A stretch of DNA of 42,407 nucleotides from Hemicentrotus pulcherrimus (GCA_003118195.1 BEXV01000527.1:167959-210365), one strand, 5' to 3'. Shown: positions 1 through 12,813, counted from the stretch's first letter. Notes: generated by a model not told the origin, from the sequence alone. Program-made: numbers and translations.

Positions 1-66
1 AAAAGGGGGGGGGGGTTGCTAAAAAAAAAACAAAGGAGGGGGGGTGGTTGCTAAAAAAAAAAACCA
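1..66. repeat. Poly-G / poly-A low-complexity direct repeat
   Basis: A G run, then TTGCT, then an A run and CAAAG occurs twice in tandem with small length differences. It is low-complexity sequence at the window edge. Open frames through it are artefacts of the homopolymers. Confidence 0.7.
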
Positions 67-1500
67 AAGTGGAGAGTTTGACCCCCAAACCCTCCCCCTG
101 CGTACGTGCCTCCTTGCAGTACACATTTCTGATCCATTCCACATCGTTTCTTTTACAATGCAATTGCATGACCAGAACTCAACTTTATCTTTCAAGGCTC
201 TCGCACCAGCAAAGAAAATTGCTACACAGAAACTTAAAGTTGTTCCAAGGCGCCATATCATGGCGTCCCATAGCCGAATATGACGCATTGTACGACATAG
301 CATCTCATAGCTTTACAGTACATTACGAGGTTCTTAACAGCCTTATTTGCGTCATGACTAGGCATTCGGTCATTGCCGGGTTAAAAATGTGGGACATACA
401 TTTTTGTTTCTTCTCTTCTCAAAACTTCAACTTCAAACAGTATCCTGCCTTTATCATCTTTAAGCTTTCCATTGTAATGGCGCTAGAAGGGAGAATTTTA
501 TAATCGACCTGCGGCGTCATTTTATTTCAAGCGAGTCCAAATCGCTGCTAACGATGACAAAGTGGACGTTCCGTGCAATATTTTCTGACAATGATGCATA
601 CCATTATGCAGTTTAATTTGATGTCTCAAAACATACACACGGGTGCCATTAGATGTAGGTTTTCAAAGTATGCATGGTATAGTCACTCTCTTTACAGATA
701 TATTTATTTACAAGCCGCAACGACTTGCTTAGCGACAGGGTTCCAAGAAACGATTTCTCATCCCGATACTGTAAAGAGATCGGATATATCTGGTTTGAAC
801 AACCATTTGATACCGCATGATATTATGCACACTTCTCGTAATCATGTTATATAAACCAAAGATGTAGCTTTTAGCAAAAAAGCCTAGATAAAACATACTT
901 TCTAATTAAAAATTCCTAATTAAATGTATTTGAGTATGTTTCCCATAGAAGAATTACTTTTTGGTCCTATCTCTTTTTTTTTTCCTTCAATGCGTGAAAT
1001 GAGGGGAAAATAATGGAAATTATCTTCAACTCATATCAAAATTACGAAGTATGTTAAAGTTAAGAATTGAATGGAATTGAAATTGTAATGCTTGTATAAC
1101 TTATACTGGTACGTCTCGCTTTCCACGGGTTTTCCTTCCATTCGTGTACAGGCTTTGCGCTGTTCTTTTATCGTCCCAGGAGTATTCCTGTTAAGAAAAG
1201 AAAATAGTTACGATATGACATATCGAATCACGGAGGAATCTTGGTCTTGCCAGTCATTGACTGAACCTCTTTGTCTGTTTTACGTGGGAACATCTTCCAG
1301 GACAAGTGTATGTTAGCTTTTGCGTTAGAGACGAACCTAAATCTTGTCACCTTTTTTTCTTACCTCAAAGTGTCGACGCTATATGCGAAACGCCCTTTCC
1401 CCAAACGCACGCACTAACAAGAGCGCACACATCTAGGTAAGATGTGGAACTACCGTTTTTCTGTTGTGCGAGTAATACCACTAAATATAATACACCTATC

Positions 1501-1612
1501 AAGAGAAAGAGAGGGAGTAAACACACAGAGAGAGAGAGAGAGAGGGAGGGTAGAGTCTGATTTAGGGGTGTGAGGAGTTTGTGTGTGTGTGTGCGTGAGA
1601 GAGAGAGAGAGA
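1501..1612. repeat. AG and GT microsatellites
   Basis: An (AG)n tract at about 1527-1546 is followed by a short unique spacer. A (GT)n tract then passes directly into (GA)n at about 1580-1612. Reverse-strand open frames rich in Ser-Leu here are translations of this tract. Confidence 0.85.
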
Positions 1613-2985
1613 TTTGCCCCCATATTCGGAAAAGAGGAGATAATACCAATTTTCATTTGTAGGCAAGCACAGCGTTTTTTTTTTTTTAATATATTTCCTG
1701 GTTAAATTTCACAAACTTTTGTGATTTGTATAGGCTGACTACCTTTGTTTAATCAATGGTAAAATGAAATAAAAATAAAGAAAGATAACGCTAGTTTGGA
1801 ATGTATGATTAATGTCTGGAATAGTTATTTACTCGTGTAAGTTAACAAGAAGAAACAACAGCAGCCAAAGAAAAATAGAAATTCCCACTGAAAGACTCTC
1901 AGACCAGTATATTCCGATTACCAATGACTGATTTATCTAGAGATGTAAATTTCAAAAAATGCTTTCCTTGAATCGAAAAAGCAAACGTACTCAGCAAATA
2001 TTACAAAAGTGTCAATTATTGACATGATTGTGAATGAATGATTGTGAAGAACAATCCCCAAGATAATGCATTCACATTCCCAATCCCAGTTCCCCCAGTC
2101 GATCTCTCAATTCTTTCCTCACTGCCTTCTGAGGGTGATGACGTAGAAGCCAGCATCAGGCGTTGATTATTGGGCTGGCTGAGAGAGTCCCAATCCTCCA
2201 ACCCACCCAATCTTCATTTGATTTCTCCGGGGCGGAGTGCTCCATACTCTTATTTGGTCAACTCCCTTTATATAGCACGTGCCCCCAGGGTCGAAGACCG
2301 CCTCAAGAAAACGCAATTTCTTCTTCCTGAAACTCTCTTTTTTTTTTCTTTTTCAATGCTTTTAAATTGCCTTCTTGTTCCGTTGTTCTTGAATATGCCA
2401 GTGTGAGATTTGAATATCCCCAAGGCCTTAACAAAAAATATGACATATCGTTTCACGGAACGGAACTTTCAAAATAAATTGTTCTTGCAGTCTATAGTAA
2501 AAGAAGCTCAAATGTATTATTTGTCATTAATTGTGTCCTTGTTTTGTCGAGATATGTATCCAATTTCTCCGTTAGACGAGGTTACTCTTAACCGGATCAT
2601 ACAAACATAAAAGAATAACACAAAACTTAATCTACAGTTTACCAAGATACTGGGTGAGCTATTAGTAATTCGAAAAAGTGATATATGTCTATTTTTTCCT
2701 TATCAAAATAACCCACAAAGATTCAAGATCTTATTCATTTCCCTTCATCTCTGTCTCGACTTTTCTCTCTTTTTGTATTCGACTTTCGTGATTAAAGAGT
2801 TTTGGAGGTGATTACAGCCAGATAGTCGTTATCAGGTTACTTCTCTACTCGTATCTACGCCAGGGGCTACGGCATCGCGTAATGCAAACTGCTGCGGGCC
2901 ATCCACTCATCTTATCTTATTGTTGCATTAAAGCCACCGTACGGTTTTTGATGTGGATGTCAATATCTTCCTCGTAAATGGAATC

Positions 2986-3104
2986 TGTCTCTGTCTCTAT
3001 TCTATCTTCCCCTCTGTCTCTCTTTTCGCTCTCTCTCTTTCTTTCTCTCTCTCTCTTTGTCTCTGTCTATGTTTCTCTCTGTGTCTATCTATCTATCTAC
3101 CAAT
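2986..3104. repeat. Imperfect CT-rich microsatellite
   Basis: About 120 bases of interrupted (CT)n with TCTG and TATC variants, ending in a short TATC run. The forward open frame over it is low-complexity Leu/Ser/Cys and is not considered coding. Confidence 0.85.
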
Positions 3105-5867
3105 CTGCATCAATATGAAAAGCGAACTTAGTTTTCCTTGAACAACTTTGAAAAAAGCTTGATATCTTTTCCGGATCTAAAATGTCAATATAACAATGTC
3201 CTTGATTGGTGTAAAGTAAGAATGATTAAGGATATAACGCTTTAAATAAATAATGAACCCGATCATTGCTCAATTTTCCAGAAATTTTGCAGACAAAACC
3301 AAAACATATTGGGTATAACTCAAATTTTATATAAAAAAGGCCTCATATATAAATCTGGGAATTTATTGAAGACAAAATGAACAAAATGCCCTTAAAAAGT
3401 GAATGTAAACGGATCAAGACTGTAATATCCTAATGGCGTCCCTTAATTACGCAACTTCACTTAGTCATTAATCAAACTGAATACAATGGTTTCTTTCGCT
3501 GTGAACTCTTTCCCGTTTCGAAGACATTTGCATTGGCTTTCGGTGTGAATACTAAGTTTTTCGAACTTGTTTCCTTTCTTGCCTCATAGTATCAAAGGTA
3601 TGATAATGATCTTTGTTGAACCATCTTTGGTATTGATGAAAAGAATATAAAATCTTCTAAAGCTTTTGTTTTGTACTAAATTATCTCTTGTCACTAACCT
3701 CGGAATATGAAAATGTTTTTCTCTCTTTTTCAAAAGATAGTGCATATTTTGGGGAACAATGATCTTAAAAACAACATGAAAATGAAAATCGCTTAAATGA
3801 TGGCCCAAATCGATCTATATGTGTTTCGGAGGGAAGTTCCATGTATCATTTAAAATTGTTTTACGTAAAAATATTCGAAAGAAAATCCCAATCGATACTA
3901 TCGCCTACCCTGTCCACGCCTAGACACACATTGATGTTCGTATATACCCGTCACAAGTTAAAATGTAGATCCTGGCAGAAATCATGTTAGTCTCTCATTT
4001 GAATAATATTTCACTTAGGGACGAAAAAGTGACTAGTGGCTTAAAAGCGTTATATCATGCGATCCATCAACAAACATGCTTCATATTATCAGACAAAGGA
4101 TTTTTCTAGAATTACGTTTATATTGGTTTTAATACATGTCATACATAATTAACATGCTAAAATAATCCTCGGATACGCTGGGGTTTACTTTTTTACTTTA
4201 TAGAATTCTTTCGTCTTCAAAATACAATTTAGAGTGCATGTCTGTGTTTAAACCGTAGTTATAACCTTTTTTTTTTTAATGCACCCGCTTTCAGACAAAA
4301 AATCAAATGCGGATATTGTATCGGTTATCGAATATCATATTGACTGTTGACGTGTATGAATTTGAACTTTTTAGATTAAAAGATTGCAAAGCCATTCTAA
4401 AGAAAATAATCAAAGACAATCCAATTGCTTTGAACATGATGAAAATCGAGCAAACCCAGAGTGAAATGTGCGAACATTGAACTGACGTATTACAAAAAAA
4501 TATTGATTTTTTTTTAAGTCCTTGTGATAGTGCTAAAGTGTGTAAGATAAGATTTATGGAATGACATATGAATTTAAATAAATATATTGAGAACGAGAGG
4601 CGGATTTTATTGTCATCGATTGATTTATTGAAATTTGAAAAAGTTCGCATGTCAATTAAAAATGCAATATTTAGGAAAAAAATGTAATAATACGACATAA
4701 TCTATTGCATTTTCATTTCCAATTCTTTTGTTTTAATTTGCAATATTCCTCCAAATTAGAAGTATCGCATCTAAAAATACTATGCATTGCATTGTTAGGA
4801 ATTTGACACAATTCAGCTGTTATCAGTCACTGTGAGTGGATTTCACATAATATTACGGCCAATGTATCACACGCGATGCAGGGATCGCAGGGATCCTCCA
4901 CTTCATTCAAAAGACCCACCCTTTAAGGAAAAGTCATCATCATAAATTTCAAATTCTAAAGGTGACAGAAAGCCATCCGAGTCTCTCGCAGGAAGTTCTA
5001 TAGGTGGGACACCGAATTTCGCTGCTGCTGCGTGCGAGATTTGTACACGCAACGATAATTAATTCCCTGGTAATTTCTCCAAAATTGGCTAATGCGAACT
5101 ATGGCGCAGTGCACACGGAACCAGACTAATAATTTAGTTCATACCTATACTGTCACCTGATTCAAAATGTAATTGAGATTATAAATTACGAGAAACTCTG
5201 CTAGACGATCATGGGTGTGGGCTGTGATGAATTCGAAAGTCAGTTCATTTCGATTTTGGATAATAAATATGTACAATGTATAATCCTCAATCTATTTTTC
5301 TGAGATACGGTTATTTGATTTGAACAGATTAATTTGTATATTTCACACACTCTATTAGTATACTCGACTTTGCAGTAAAGAATCAAACATGTCAACCTTA
5401 CTTGTATAAAGTGCGTTGTCTCGTATGCAATGATTGAAGCATTATTTGTATTCAAAATGTTTAACCTGTGAATGAAAAGAACGTAGCACGTTCCAAAAAC
5501 AGCAAACTAACCAAAATAAAGTATACCTCTGGCCAATGTTTTCGGCCCATATAACCTCGACCTCGTTCTATTTTGTTTTTCGAATCTTCCGCCAGATTGA
5601 ATACTCTCAACGAAATCAGCCTAAGCATATTAAACATTCACCAGCCAGAGAAGCCCTCGAGCTAGCCCATCATTTTCATGCACTATATGCAGCAGCTCCA
5701 CCACATTCCCAGTTTCCATTTCTCTCTGTTTTTTTTTTTCGAAATATATTTTTCTTGTACCAAACTCTTCTTTCGCTTATATCCTTCACATTTATGATGA
5801 GAAATATATTATCCCTATTACCGTATTTGAATCTTGTAAAAAGGAGAGGCACGTATTTAGGAGATCT

Positions 5868-5999
5868 GGGCCCCGTCTTATAAAAAGTTGCGATTGATCC
5901 AAAATCAATCACAAGTCCTCTAATCCATCGCAAGTTTGAAGTCCTCTATCTCTTACGTACGTACTCGCAATTGATATCGACTCTTTATTCAAAGGGGCC
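5868..5999. mobile_element. MITE-like element with GGGCCCC termini
   Basis: The left end reads GGGCCCCGTCTTATAAAAAG followed by TTGCGATTGAT. The reverse complement of the right end reads AGGCCCC, then an AATAAAGAGT-like stretch, then a CAATTGCGAG block, so the two ends form imperfect terminal inverted repeats. Inside is a short palindrome, GATTGAT...ATCAATC. The GGCCCCGTCTTA...GTTGCGATTGAT text resembles an abundant repeat I remember from echinoderm and other marine invertebrate genomes. I cannot confirm the family or a target-site duplication. Confidence 0.55.
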
Positions 6000-6948
6000 T
6001 ATAGGGGTGCAATTTCGAAAACGATCTTATCTTTTATGATACTATACTAAAAAGATGTTATTTGTTATTTCAACAACAAAACAACAAATATATAAAATCG
6101 AAATTCAGTTGATCTGGAGAATGTAACCATGGAAAAATACCAAACGTTGTCTATTGGCTTTAAGAGAGCGTCTAAAATTTGAATGGAAAAGCGACCTGAC
6201 GGACGGCAATTAAACCGGTAACATAAGCCAGGGGCGATGTTTAGCTAGGTAGCAGCCGAATGTTGCCAATTTAAACCCTGAACCAAGAGTGCAATTTTGC
6301 ATTCTGAGAGCAAAGGTGTGTCTATGTTATGCATTAATCAGAATTTCAGCGGTCAGGACATTCGTAGGAGAATTTAGAAAGTACCTATATTCAGGCGACT
6401 GTCAGCTAATGTTTGGGCCGTAAAGTGGCTTTCCTTGTCCTGTAAAAGCGCTATGAATCCGTACTGTAACAATAACAAAAGTCTCTTTATTTACGGATTT
6501 GCTTTCTCATTACTTTTTTGATATACTCAATATTGATATTATAAAAAGAGACAACAAAAAGATATCCTCTCCAGTTCAGTTTTTCCTGAATACATTATTG
6601 GTTTGAACTACAAGGGATTCGGAGCTTTGATACCTTAGATTGGTCACATCGAGTTGTTTGGTGATACGAAGACACATCCGGCTTTTTTATTAATAAAAAA
6701 ATATGTTTGGACCAAAGCAACTTTCAACCGTTTGGATTTGAATGGACTTTCTTTCTAGTTTCTGACATTAGCAGACACATAAGGTTGGGGCTTTATGAAA
6801 GTAATATTCAATATGCATGATGGCTCTAATACATACATCATCAATATGAATTCAATAAATACGTGTACTGATGAAATGGCAGACATGTACTCCGATCAGG
6901 TATATAGGCTTTTTGAAGCATTCGCAATGAGATCCCCTTACGTCCCCT

Positions 6949-6950
6949 AA

Positions 6951-6981
<31 letters not shown>

Positions 6982-6983
6982 AT
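6949..6983. repeat. (TAAA)n microsatellite
   Basis: About nine consecutive TAAA units lie in AT-rich DNA, followed by degenerate AAAT units. Confidence 0.9.
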
Positions 6984-7159
6984 GAAGAAATAAAATGGAA
7001 TTCCACCATATTAAGTCCATCTGGTATATTTAGTGAAATAATATGCTTCACAAAATGAAAAAATGATAAGGACATTAACATTTAGTGTTCAAAGTTAATA
7101 AAGTAATTACTGCCCAATGGTCCACAACAAAGGTGTTCTGAACTGTTGGGAGTTCAATT

Positions 7160-7600
7160 TGGTGACGAAACATGACGAAAAATCGAAATTCGAAAAAAAT
7201 CTACCTCTGGGGTGTGGCTTTTTGAAACGCTTGTCGAAGTCTCGCCGATTTTGGCGGTGTAAATGCAAACTTCGGTAAAGTCTCGGTCACGAATGCCATT
7301 AAGAACTGCTACGAACGCCGTACGAACGATTTTCAAACAATGGAAAAACAGGGAGATTCGTACGAAATTATCGTTCGTTCGAACCTTTGTGACCGTAGCA
7401 TTAGATACCGATTTTTCCTAACGTGACTCTCTTCGCATGTAGCGTAGGGCACCGACGATCGAGTGGCGCATGCGTACTACTCACCCCCAAATCGGTATGA
7501 GCAAACTTTGTTGACTTTCATTGGTTTTTCCAGGAGTGTAAATTTATCAACGATCGTCCCCAAAATCGCCGATTTGTCAAAATGCGGGTTGGGATGTGTA
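7160..7600. repeat. CpG-richer repeat-like block
   Basis: Against the AT-rich background this block has frequent CpG and recurring short strings such as CGTACGAA, TTCGTTCGAAC and AAAATCGCCGATTT. GCCGATTTTGGC-like text near 7240 and AAAATCGCCGATTT near 7562 face each other, which suggests degenerate inverted ends of an old transposable element. No open frame looks coding. The boundaries are approximate and the repeat assignment is tentative. Confidence 0.3.
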
Positions 7601-8484
7601 AATGGGCATACTGATAACATATAAATATTTGGAAATAATATGCATTCCAATATACATGTCTACTTATGATTCATGATTATTAGGTTTTCTTTTTATACTC
7701 AAGAAACTTTCTCTTTATGGTTCGGTGAATGGTGCGTAATATAATTTGAATCTAGTTCTAAGGATCTACACAACAGCGTCCTTGATTTAAAGAAAGAAAA
7801 AGCTTTGGAATGCAAACGCTTACAATCACCAACAAAACTGATTACAAAAGTTTTGCCTCAGTCCACTTTCAAGTTATTCATAACCGGAGGTATCAATTTA
7901 AGAAAACCGCAGCTTAAATTACTTTTGTGGATACATGTCGCAAAACATATTGATAGGCAAGTCAATAGGGAATTTATCACTCTTTTTTATATTTCATCTC
8001 GATGAGAAAAACAAACACAAAACGTTTTCTTTTCAGATTATGCATTTAAAAAAGCTATTGCTGGATAGGTGTCGAATGAATGAGGCAACAAGTACAAAAT
8101 GTAACTTAACAAATTTTACATAAATATTTGCTGTATGAAAATTTGAAATTGTTGGTTTACATTTCAATAACTGATCAATATGTATATATTTTTTAGTGAA
8201 GGGTAGTTTGGAGCGTGTGATCATTGCGTCATTTATTGTTGCAGTAGTTAAAATAGAGCTTTCGTCAGGTCTTCACATATTTAGGTAACACGAACTTTCG
8301 CGAACAATCAAACCCTATTTCAATAAAGGATGAGGTGTAAAGTTGTGAAATACACGCCACTTATTGCCCACGTGTCGCGTCCTGGTTTAATCTTAACAAC
8401 AAAACTATGAAAACTCGCGTCTCGACTCAATTTCTTTAAACGAGATAAATAATCCCATAATTTTGTAGAAAGGCCAGCGATCGA

Positions 8485-8744
8485 CACCTCACCATTGTCT
8501 AATTGTACGGGCATGTTTTCGCAAATGTAAATGTAAAAAGATTAGCCCTATATCAAAGACCATCTTTTCAAAAATTGTGATAATTTGCATTTAGTTATAT
8601 CCGACCTTTCGTGAATATAAGGGTAGGTTTTCACAAAATATTGAGTTTACACAATTTTTTCAAAGATGGTCTTTGATATAGGGCTAATCTTTTTACATTT
8701 ACATTTGCGAAAACATGCCCGTACAATTAGACAATGGTGAGGTG
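8485..8744. repeat. 95-bp near-perfect inverted repeat with 70-bp spacer
   Basis: The arm at 8485-8579 is the reverse complement of 8650-8744. I count two adjacent mismatches over 95 positions, near the inner end. The 70-base spacer is AT-rich and unrelated to the arms. The outer ends are CACCTC and GAGGTG. I see no flanking target duplication. Transcription on either strand would give a stem of about 95 bp. It could be a fold-back transposon, a recent inverted duplication or an assembly artefact. Confidence 0.9.
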
Positions 8745-8788
8745 TTCCTGCCGTTGTTGCTTTACTGTAAAGCAACAACGGCAGGAAC
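8744..8788. repeat. Perfect 22-bp hairpin with a 1-base loop
   Basis: The arm at 8744-8765 (starting GTTCCTGCCG) is the exact reverse complement of 8767-8788 (ending CGGCAGGAAC), with only base 8766 between them. It directly abuts the outer end of the 95-bp inverted repeat and shares one base with it. Confidence 0.95.
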
Positions 8789-9004
8789 CCGACCAATCAA
8801 TGCTATAACATCAGGGAAGATCAGAGACACTTTGAAAGCGCACAGGAGAGTTTTAAACTATCATTCAAAGCAGTCATAAATGCATGTGTCTCCGTGACAG
8901 TTAGTGCTGCATGGTTTGAATGACCCTTAAGCTTGTTGCACACGAGGCGTCAATTGCCTGGCGTAAGACTGCGTCAACAAAAGGAATTCCTTTGACTTTG
9001 ATAT

Positions 9005-9196
9005 TTTGCCCAGTGGTATAGGTACACGTAAGTACCCTGCTTCACACGTGTAATTGTTTCGTATTTTGCCCAACAGCTGGTCAAGATTTTCCCAACAAGT
9101 GGGCTACCATAGTCAGGCAGTTGAAGGGTCATTTGTTTGCCCAGATTTGGTCAAAATAAGAAACAATCATGCACGTGTGAAGTACCACTGGGCAAA
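9005..9196. repeat. Imperfect fold-back repeat
   Basis: TTTGCCCAGTGGTA at the left end pairs with TACCACTGGGCAAA at 9183-9196. CTTCACACGTG and the following GTTTC...ATTTTG(C/A)CCA text at about 9040-9071 pairs with the reverse complement of about 9140-9181. The left arm carries roughly 20 extra bases (GGTACACGTAAGTACC and flanks) that the right arm lacks. The layout fits a non-autonomous fold-back element. No coding sequence is visible inside. Confidence 0.6.
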
Positions 9197-9199
9197 CTA

Positions 9200-12100
9200 T
9201 TGCCCAGTAGATGGTCGGGTTGACTTTTAGCACAACGTTGGGCAAAATGTTGGAAAAATATTGCCCCCCCCCTTTACAGTGCAAATCCTTATAGTATTTC
9301 ATCTCTTACCAGTCAATTTGTTTCCTCCCCCTCCCTCCCTCTCTCTCTATATGATTTGCGTTGATGATAGTGATAAAGTCTGGCAATTATCACGCGAAAA
9401 AATTTGAGAAATCTGAACTAAATAGGCTTTTTTTCAATGGGCATGGTTTATGCGTCAATCCGTTTGATATGTGCTTAGACTTGACTTGACTGTGGAATTT
9501 GTCAGAAATAATGGCGGTCATGACGACAAATCTAAATTTTACTGGGAACGTTATTCTATGCAAATTATATATATTAGGAACGGGAATTAAAGCGGATTTG
9601 AGCGTATGGAATCTAGATTTATGAATTCATCATCAATACATTTGCAGATTATTTCATTCTTTAAATTGTTAACGTAAAACAAAACATCTATTTTCAGTTA
9701 CATTTGAATTGCGTGGACAGAAAATGTTGTACGTCACTGAATAAGGGTTCACTACGCATGTTATCCCTGGAAAGTCCGTTTTAAATCACACCCATTTGGA
9801 AATCAAAAGCCACTAATATTCAAGGAAGCATACAATCGGAGCGCTGTTCAGAATAAGTTTCTCTCCCTGTTTGTGATTTCATATGAGATGTAGACTTCAT
9901 ATCCAGTAGTAGAGTGTACCATAAGAGATAATAAAGCGAAATAGTCAATAATCCTCACCAATGGTAAGACGGGAATGACAGGTTCAACCGTAGTATTCTT
10001 GGTTTAATCACAGCCCATTCAGCTAATCATGAATAACCCTACTTGCGTCATCAGGTGATACCTGTATAAGCACACACCTCCTCCAACCCTAGAAATGGCG
10101 TTCCCAATAGCGTCGCCTACATTTGTGTGATTAGCAGAAATGATTGCAAGCCATTCCTGCATCCCACGCTGAGTGATCTGGGGAAGGTTTTTACAAATGA
10201 ACAAGTTATCAATTGGGGAGTAAACGTAAGCAAATTGCCAAATAATTAGATAGATTACGCATTGTATCACCAGGCTATTCGATCTTAATCCCGAGTTAAT
10301 GTCAAGGTTTGAACCATAAAAAGGTGGAAAATGGAAATGAAAAATCGCTAATCTCATATCCAACGCTCGTCATGATGTTCTGGACAAACAAACACCAAGG
10401 TCGTTTACTCTAATTTCCGACAAAAGAATAGCATCGAAAAGTTTAATTTTGAAATAATTACAATAAGTTGCAATGATCATGAACGGACATTCTACGAATC
10501 CCCCCCCCAACTTTGCCATGGCTTTGATGTTCCAGTCTTCAATATAGCTGACCAAAACATGCCATCAAGTGAACACATCTAGCTGGCTTGTTTCCCCCTA
10601 GCAATGAGTAAAATGATTAATAATTCTTCCCAAACATACTGAGAAAGTATAACACTATCATGTTCATAACATATTAAAATGGTGCAATATTATTGTTGCT
10701 GATATATTATCAATTCAATACAATTATCTTTTCATTCATCAATTTATTCATTTATAATTTGTTTATCTATTTGTTTATTCAGTAAATACTTTTTTTCCAC
10801 TTGGAGATGCATCTTTACCAGTCTAATAAGTTGTTTAAATAATAGGGATCTTCTCATATTAAAGGCAAAATGATAACAAAACAGATCTAATATAAAAACA
10901 TGATATAAAAAGATCGAAACAGTTTCGGTATCGACATCTGTATGTAAAAAAGTGTTTTGCCTTCTAGAACAAAATAGCACACCTTATTGCATTTAGTAGA
11001 GAATGCAGCGAGTAAAAGATGGAAATAAACCCTAGCTCAATTTACATGTGCATGGGCTCTTTAGATTGATGAATGATCAGAGCAATTGCATCAAGGCCTA
11101 TCACAATTTCTGGTTGTTCTGCGTTAATCTCGCTATGCATTTTCAACCGTGCAATGATATTGAACTTCAGAGTCTGGTTATATCGGGTATTAAGTAGGTG
11201 CAATCTATTCTCCACTTAGTTCTGGAGAAGAACAAAATTGCATCGAAACCATACAGACATGAAATGAATATAAATCTACTTCCGCAAAACAACTCTAGGT
11301 GAGAAGATTCGGAATTCAATATTCTTCTTCCTCACCTTGTAAAAGGTAATACTATATTTCATCAATAATTCAGTGTAAATATATCATGAATATGAAATTG
11401 TCAACTAGGGAAGTTTTGTCAACAAAATATCGAGAATAACATAATTAGGGGCGCTCATATTCGTTTTTTAAAACTTTTCTTTCATGTTCAAGGTTTTCAC
11501 TAGGGTTGTAAAATGGGCACGGCCGGTTGAGTCCTTTTTGTCTATCCACCGGTGATAATTTCATATTTTGAAAACCAGTAGTTTCAATTTCCTTATCCAG
11601 CGGTGCATTTTGATGAATGTCAGACGGACAAAGGGCGTCGCAAATCATTATCAATTATCAATACGCCTGCAAGTTTGGCTAACTCATCCACTCTGCAGCA
11701 CTCTGTCTTTGTTTCTCTTCGGCTCGGGAATAAATCTGACGGCTGCAGCGGATTGCAAGGCATTTCAGCTGTTGAATCTGGCGGTGATACGCCAAAATTG
11801 CTTGAACATATTCATCGCCTAATATTTTAATACCCCGCCCCGCACATGCACGACATTGGTTTAATACCCTCACCAGGGCAGTAATAATATCCCTCAGCAT
11901 ATTTGTACCTCTGATAAAATAGCCTGCACATAGAATATTGGCGCATTCTTCTCCAGAATGCTGACGACATCTTGCAAACAGCTAGCACACTTGGAAGAAA
12001 AGAAGTCATGTTACACGATGATGTACTTTTGACTTTCGGGTTTGCTCTTTGGCGCCTCATTGCTCTGTCGTCTGTTTGAGGTCATTTCATGTTTTCTGCA

Positions 12101-12685
12101 ATGTTCGTCGTTATGCTGTCAGATGGAACTTGATGAGAGTACTCTTTGACTGGCTTGGTGTTTGCCTTGATGGCTAGATTATATCCTTTAATCTTTATAC
12201 TCAATTTATCTTTGCTGATTTAACTGTAATATGACTGCCTTTGCAATTTTGAGGGGAAAAAAGACCCAAGATAACGCTTAGTACGCAAAGTCAACATGCT
12301 ATACACATTACGGCGTGGGTTCTATAATTCCAACTGGCATAATTAGAACATAAGAGTATGAACATAACAATGATAAAGATTGAAGAATGTAAGACGACTG
12401 TTTTGTATAGAAGTATTGCAAGATATTCATACTCTATTTAATACTTTAAGGCTCCTTTTATTACCGTGAAATATTTTCAATTTAAAATGGCAACGCATAA
12501 CGTAAAGAAAAATATTTTCCTTCGATTGTGAATTTGGGAAGAAGGACAAAGAAAGTTTATTAACAATTGTTAATGTTGTGCTCAAATATGATTCACAAAT
12601 CAAACAAATTATTTCTTTATATCCTGGCTTTATGATTGTCGAATATCGACCTCTAATTATCGAACCATATTTTCGCTTTTATTTG
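9200..12685. other. Upstream intergenic DNA of the TRH-type gene
   Basis: I see no recognisable gene. It includes two poly-C/poly-G runs (about 9264-9273 and 10501-10508), a short CT tract near 9325-9350 and AT-rich DNA. A minus-strand stretch at 11450-12060 is less AT-rich and has several open frames on both strands, but none matches a family I know and they are interrupted. Promoter and any 5' non-coding exon of the TRH-type gene may lie here; I could not place them. Confidence 0.45.
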
Positions 12686-12688
12686 CAG

Positions 12689-12813
12689 GTAAAAACTCGC
12701 TTTATTTGCTCGCCAGAAGAAAGAGAATCATAGATGAGCGACTAGGAGAACTAACGCAGATCTTTACGTGTGGGACTTAGCAAGAGGACTTAGCAAAGAG
12801 GGCCAGCCTGGTC
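12689..12813 (+). other. Probable 5' UTR of the TRH-type precursor mRNA
   Basis: A pyrimidine-rich stretch ending TTTTATTTGCAG at 12677-12688 could be a 3' splice site opening this exon, with non-coding exon(s) further upstream. The string CAGGTAAAA there could equally be read as a donor, so the left boundary is uncertain. An in-frame TAG at 12778-12780 closes the frame 33 bases before the ATG at 12814. This fixes that ATG as the start in this exon. The start context has G at -3 and A at +4. Confidence 0.5.

Larger units (their letters stand above)
67..5860. other. Intergenic DNA without a recognisable gene
   Basis: Both strands were read for conserved motifs and for open frames flanked by splice sites. 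The open frames here are short, AT-rich and low in complexity, and none resembles a known family. The content is single-copy-looking AT-rich DNA plus the CT/AG tracts listed separately. An exon of a long gene could be missed. Confidence 0.5.

Noticed and set aside
4303..4698. 131-residue minus-strand open frame
   Set aside because: Composition is dominated by Phe, Ile, Ser and Asn as expected from AT-rich non-coding DNA.
10019..10363. 114-residue minus-strand open frame containing QITQRGMQEWLAIISANHTN and splice-like ends
   Set aside because: The middle looks protein-like and has a possible acceptor and donor, but I recognise no family and find no phase-compatible partner exon.
11445..12060. 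Several open frames on both strands in a less AT-rich block
   Set aside because: Frames are interrupted and overlap; no domain or motif is recognisable; it may be an old repeat.
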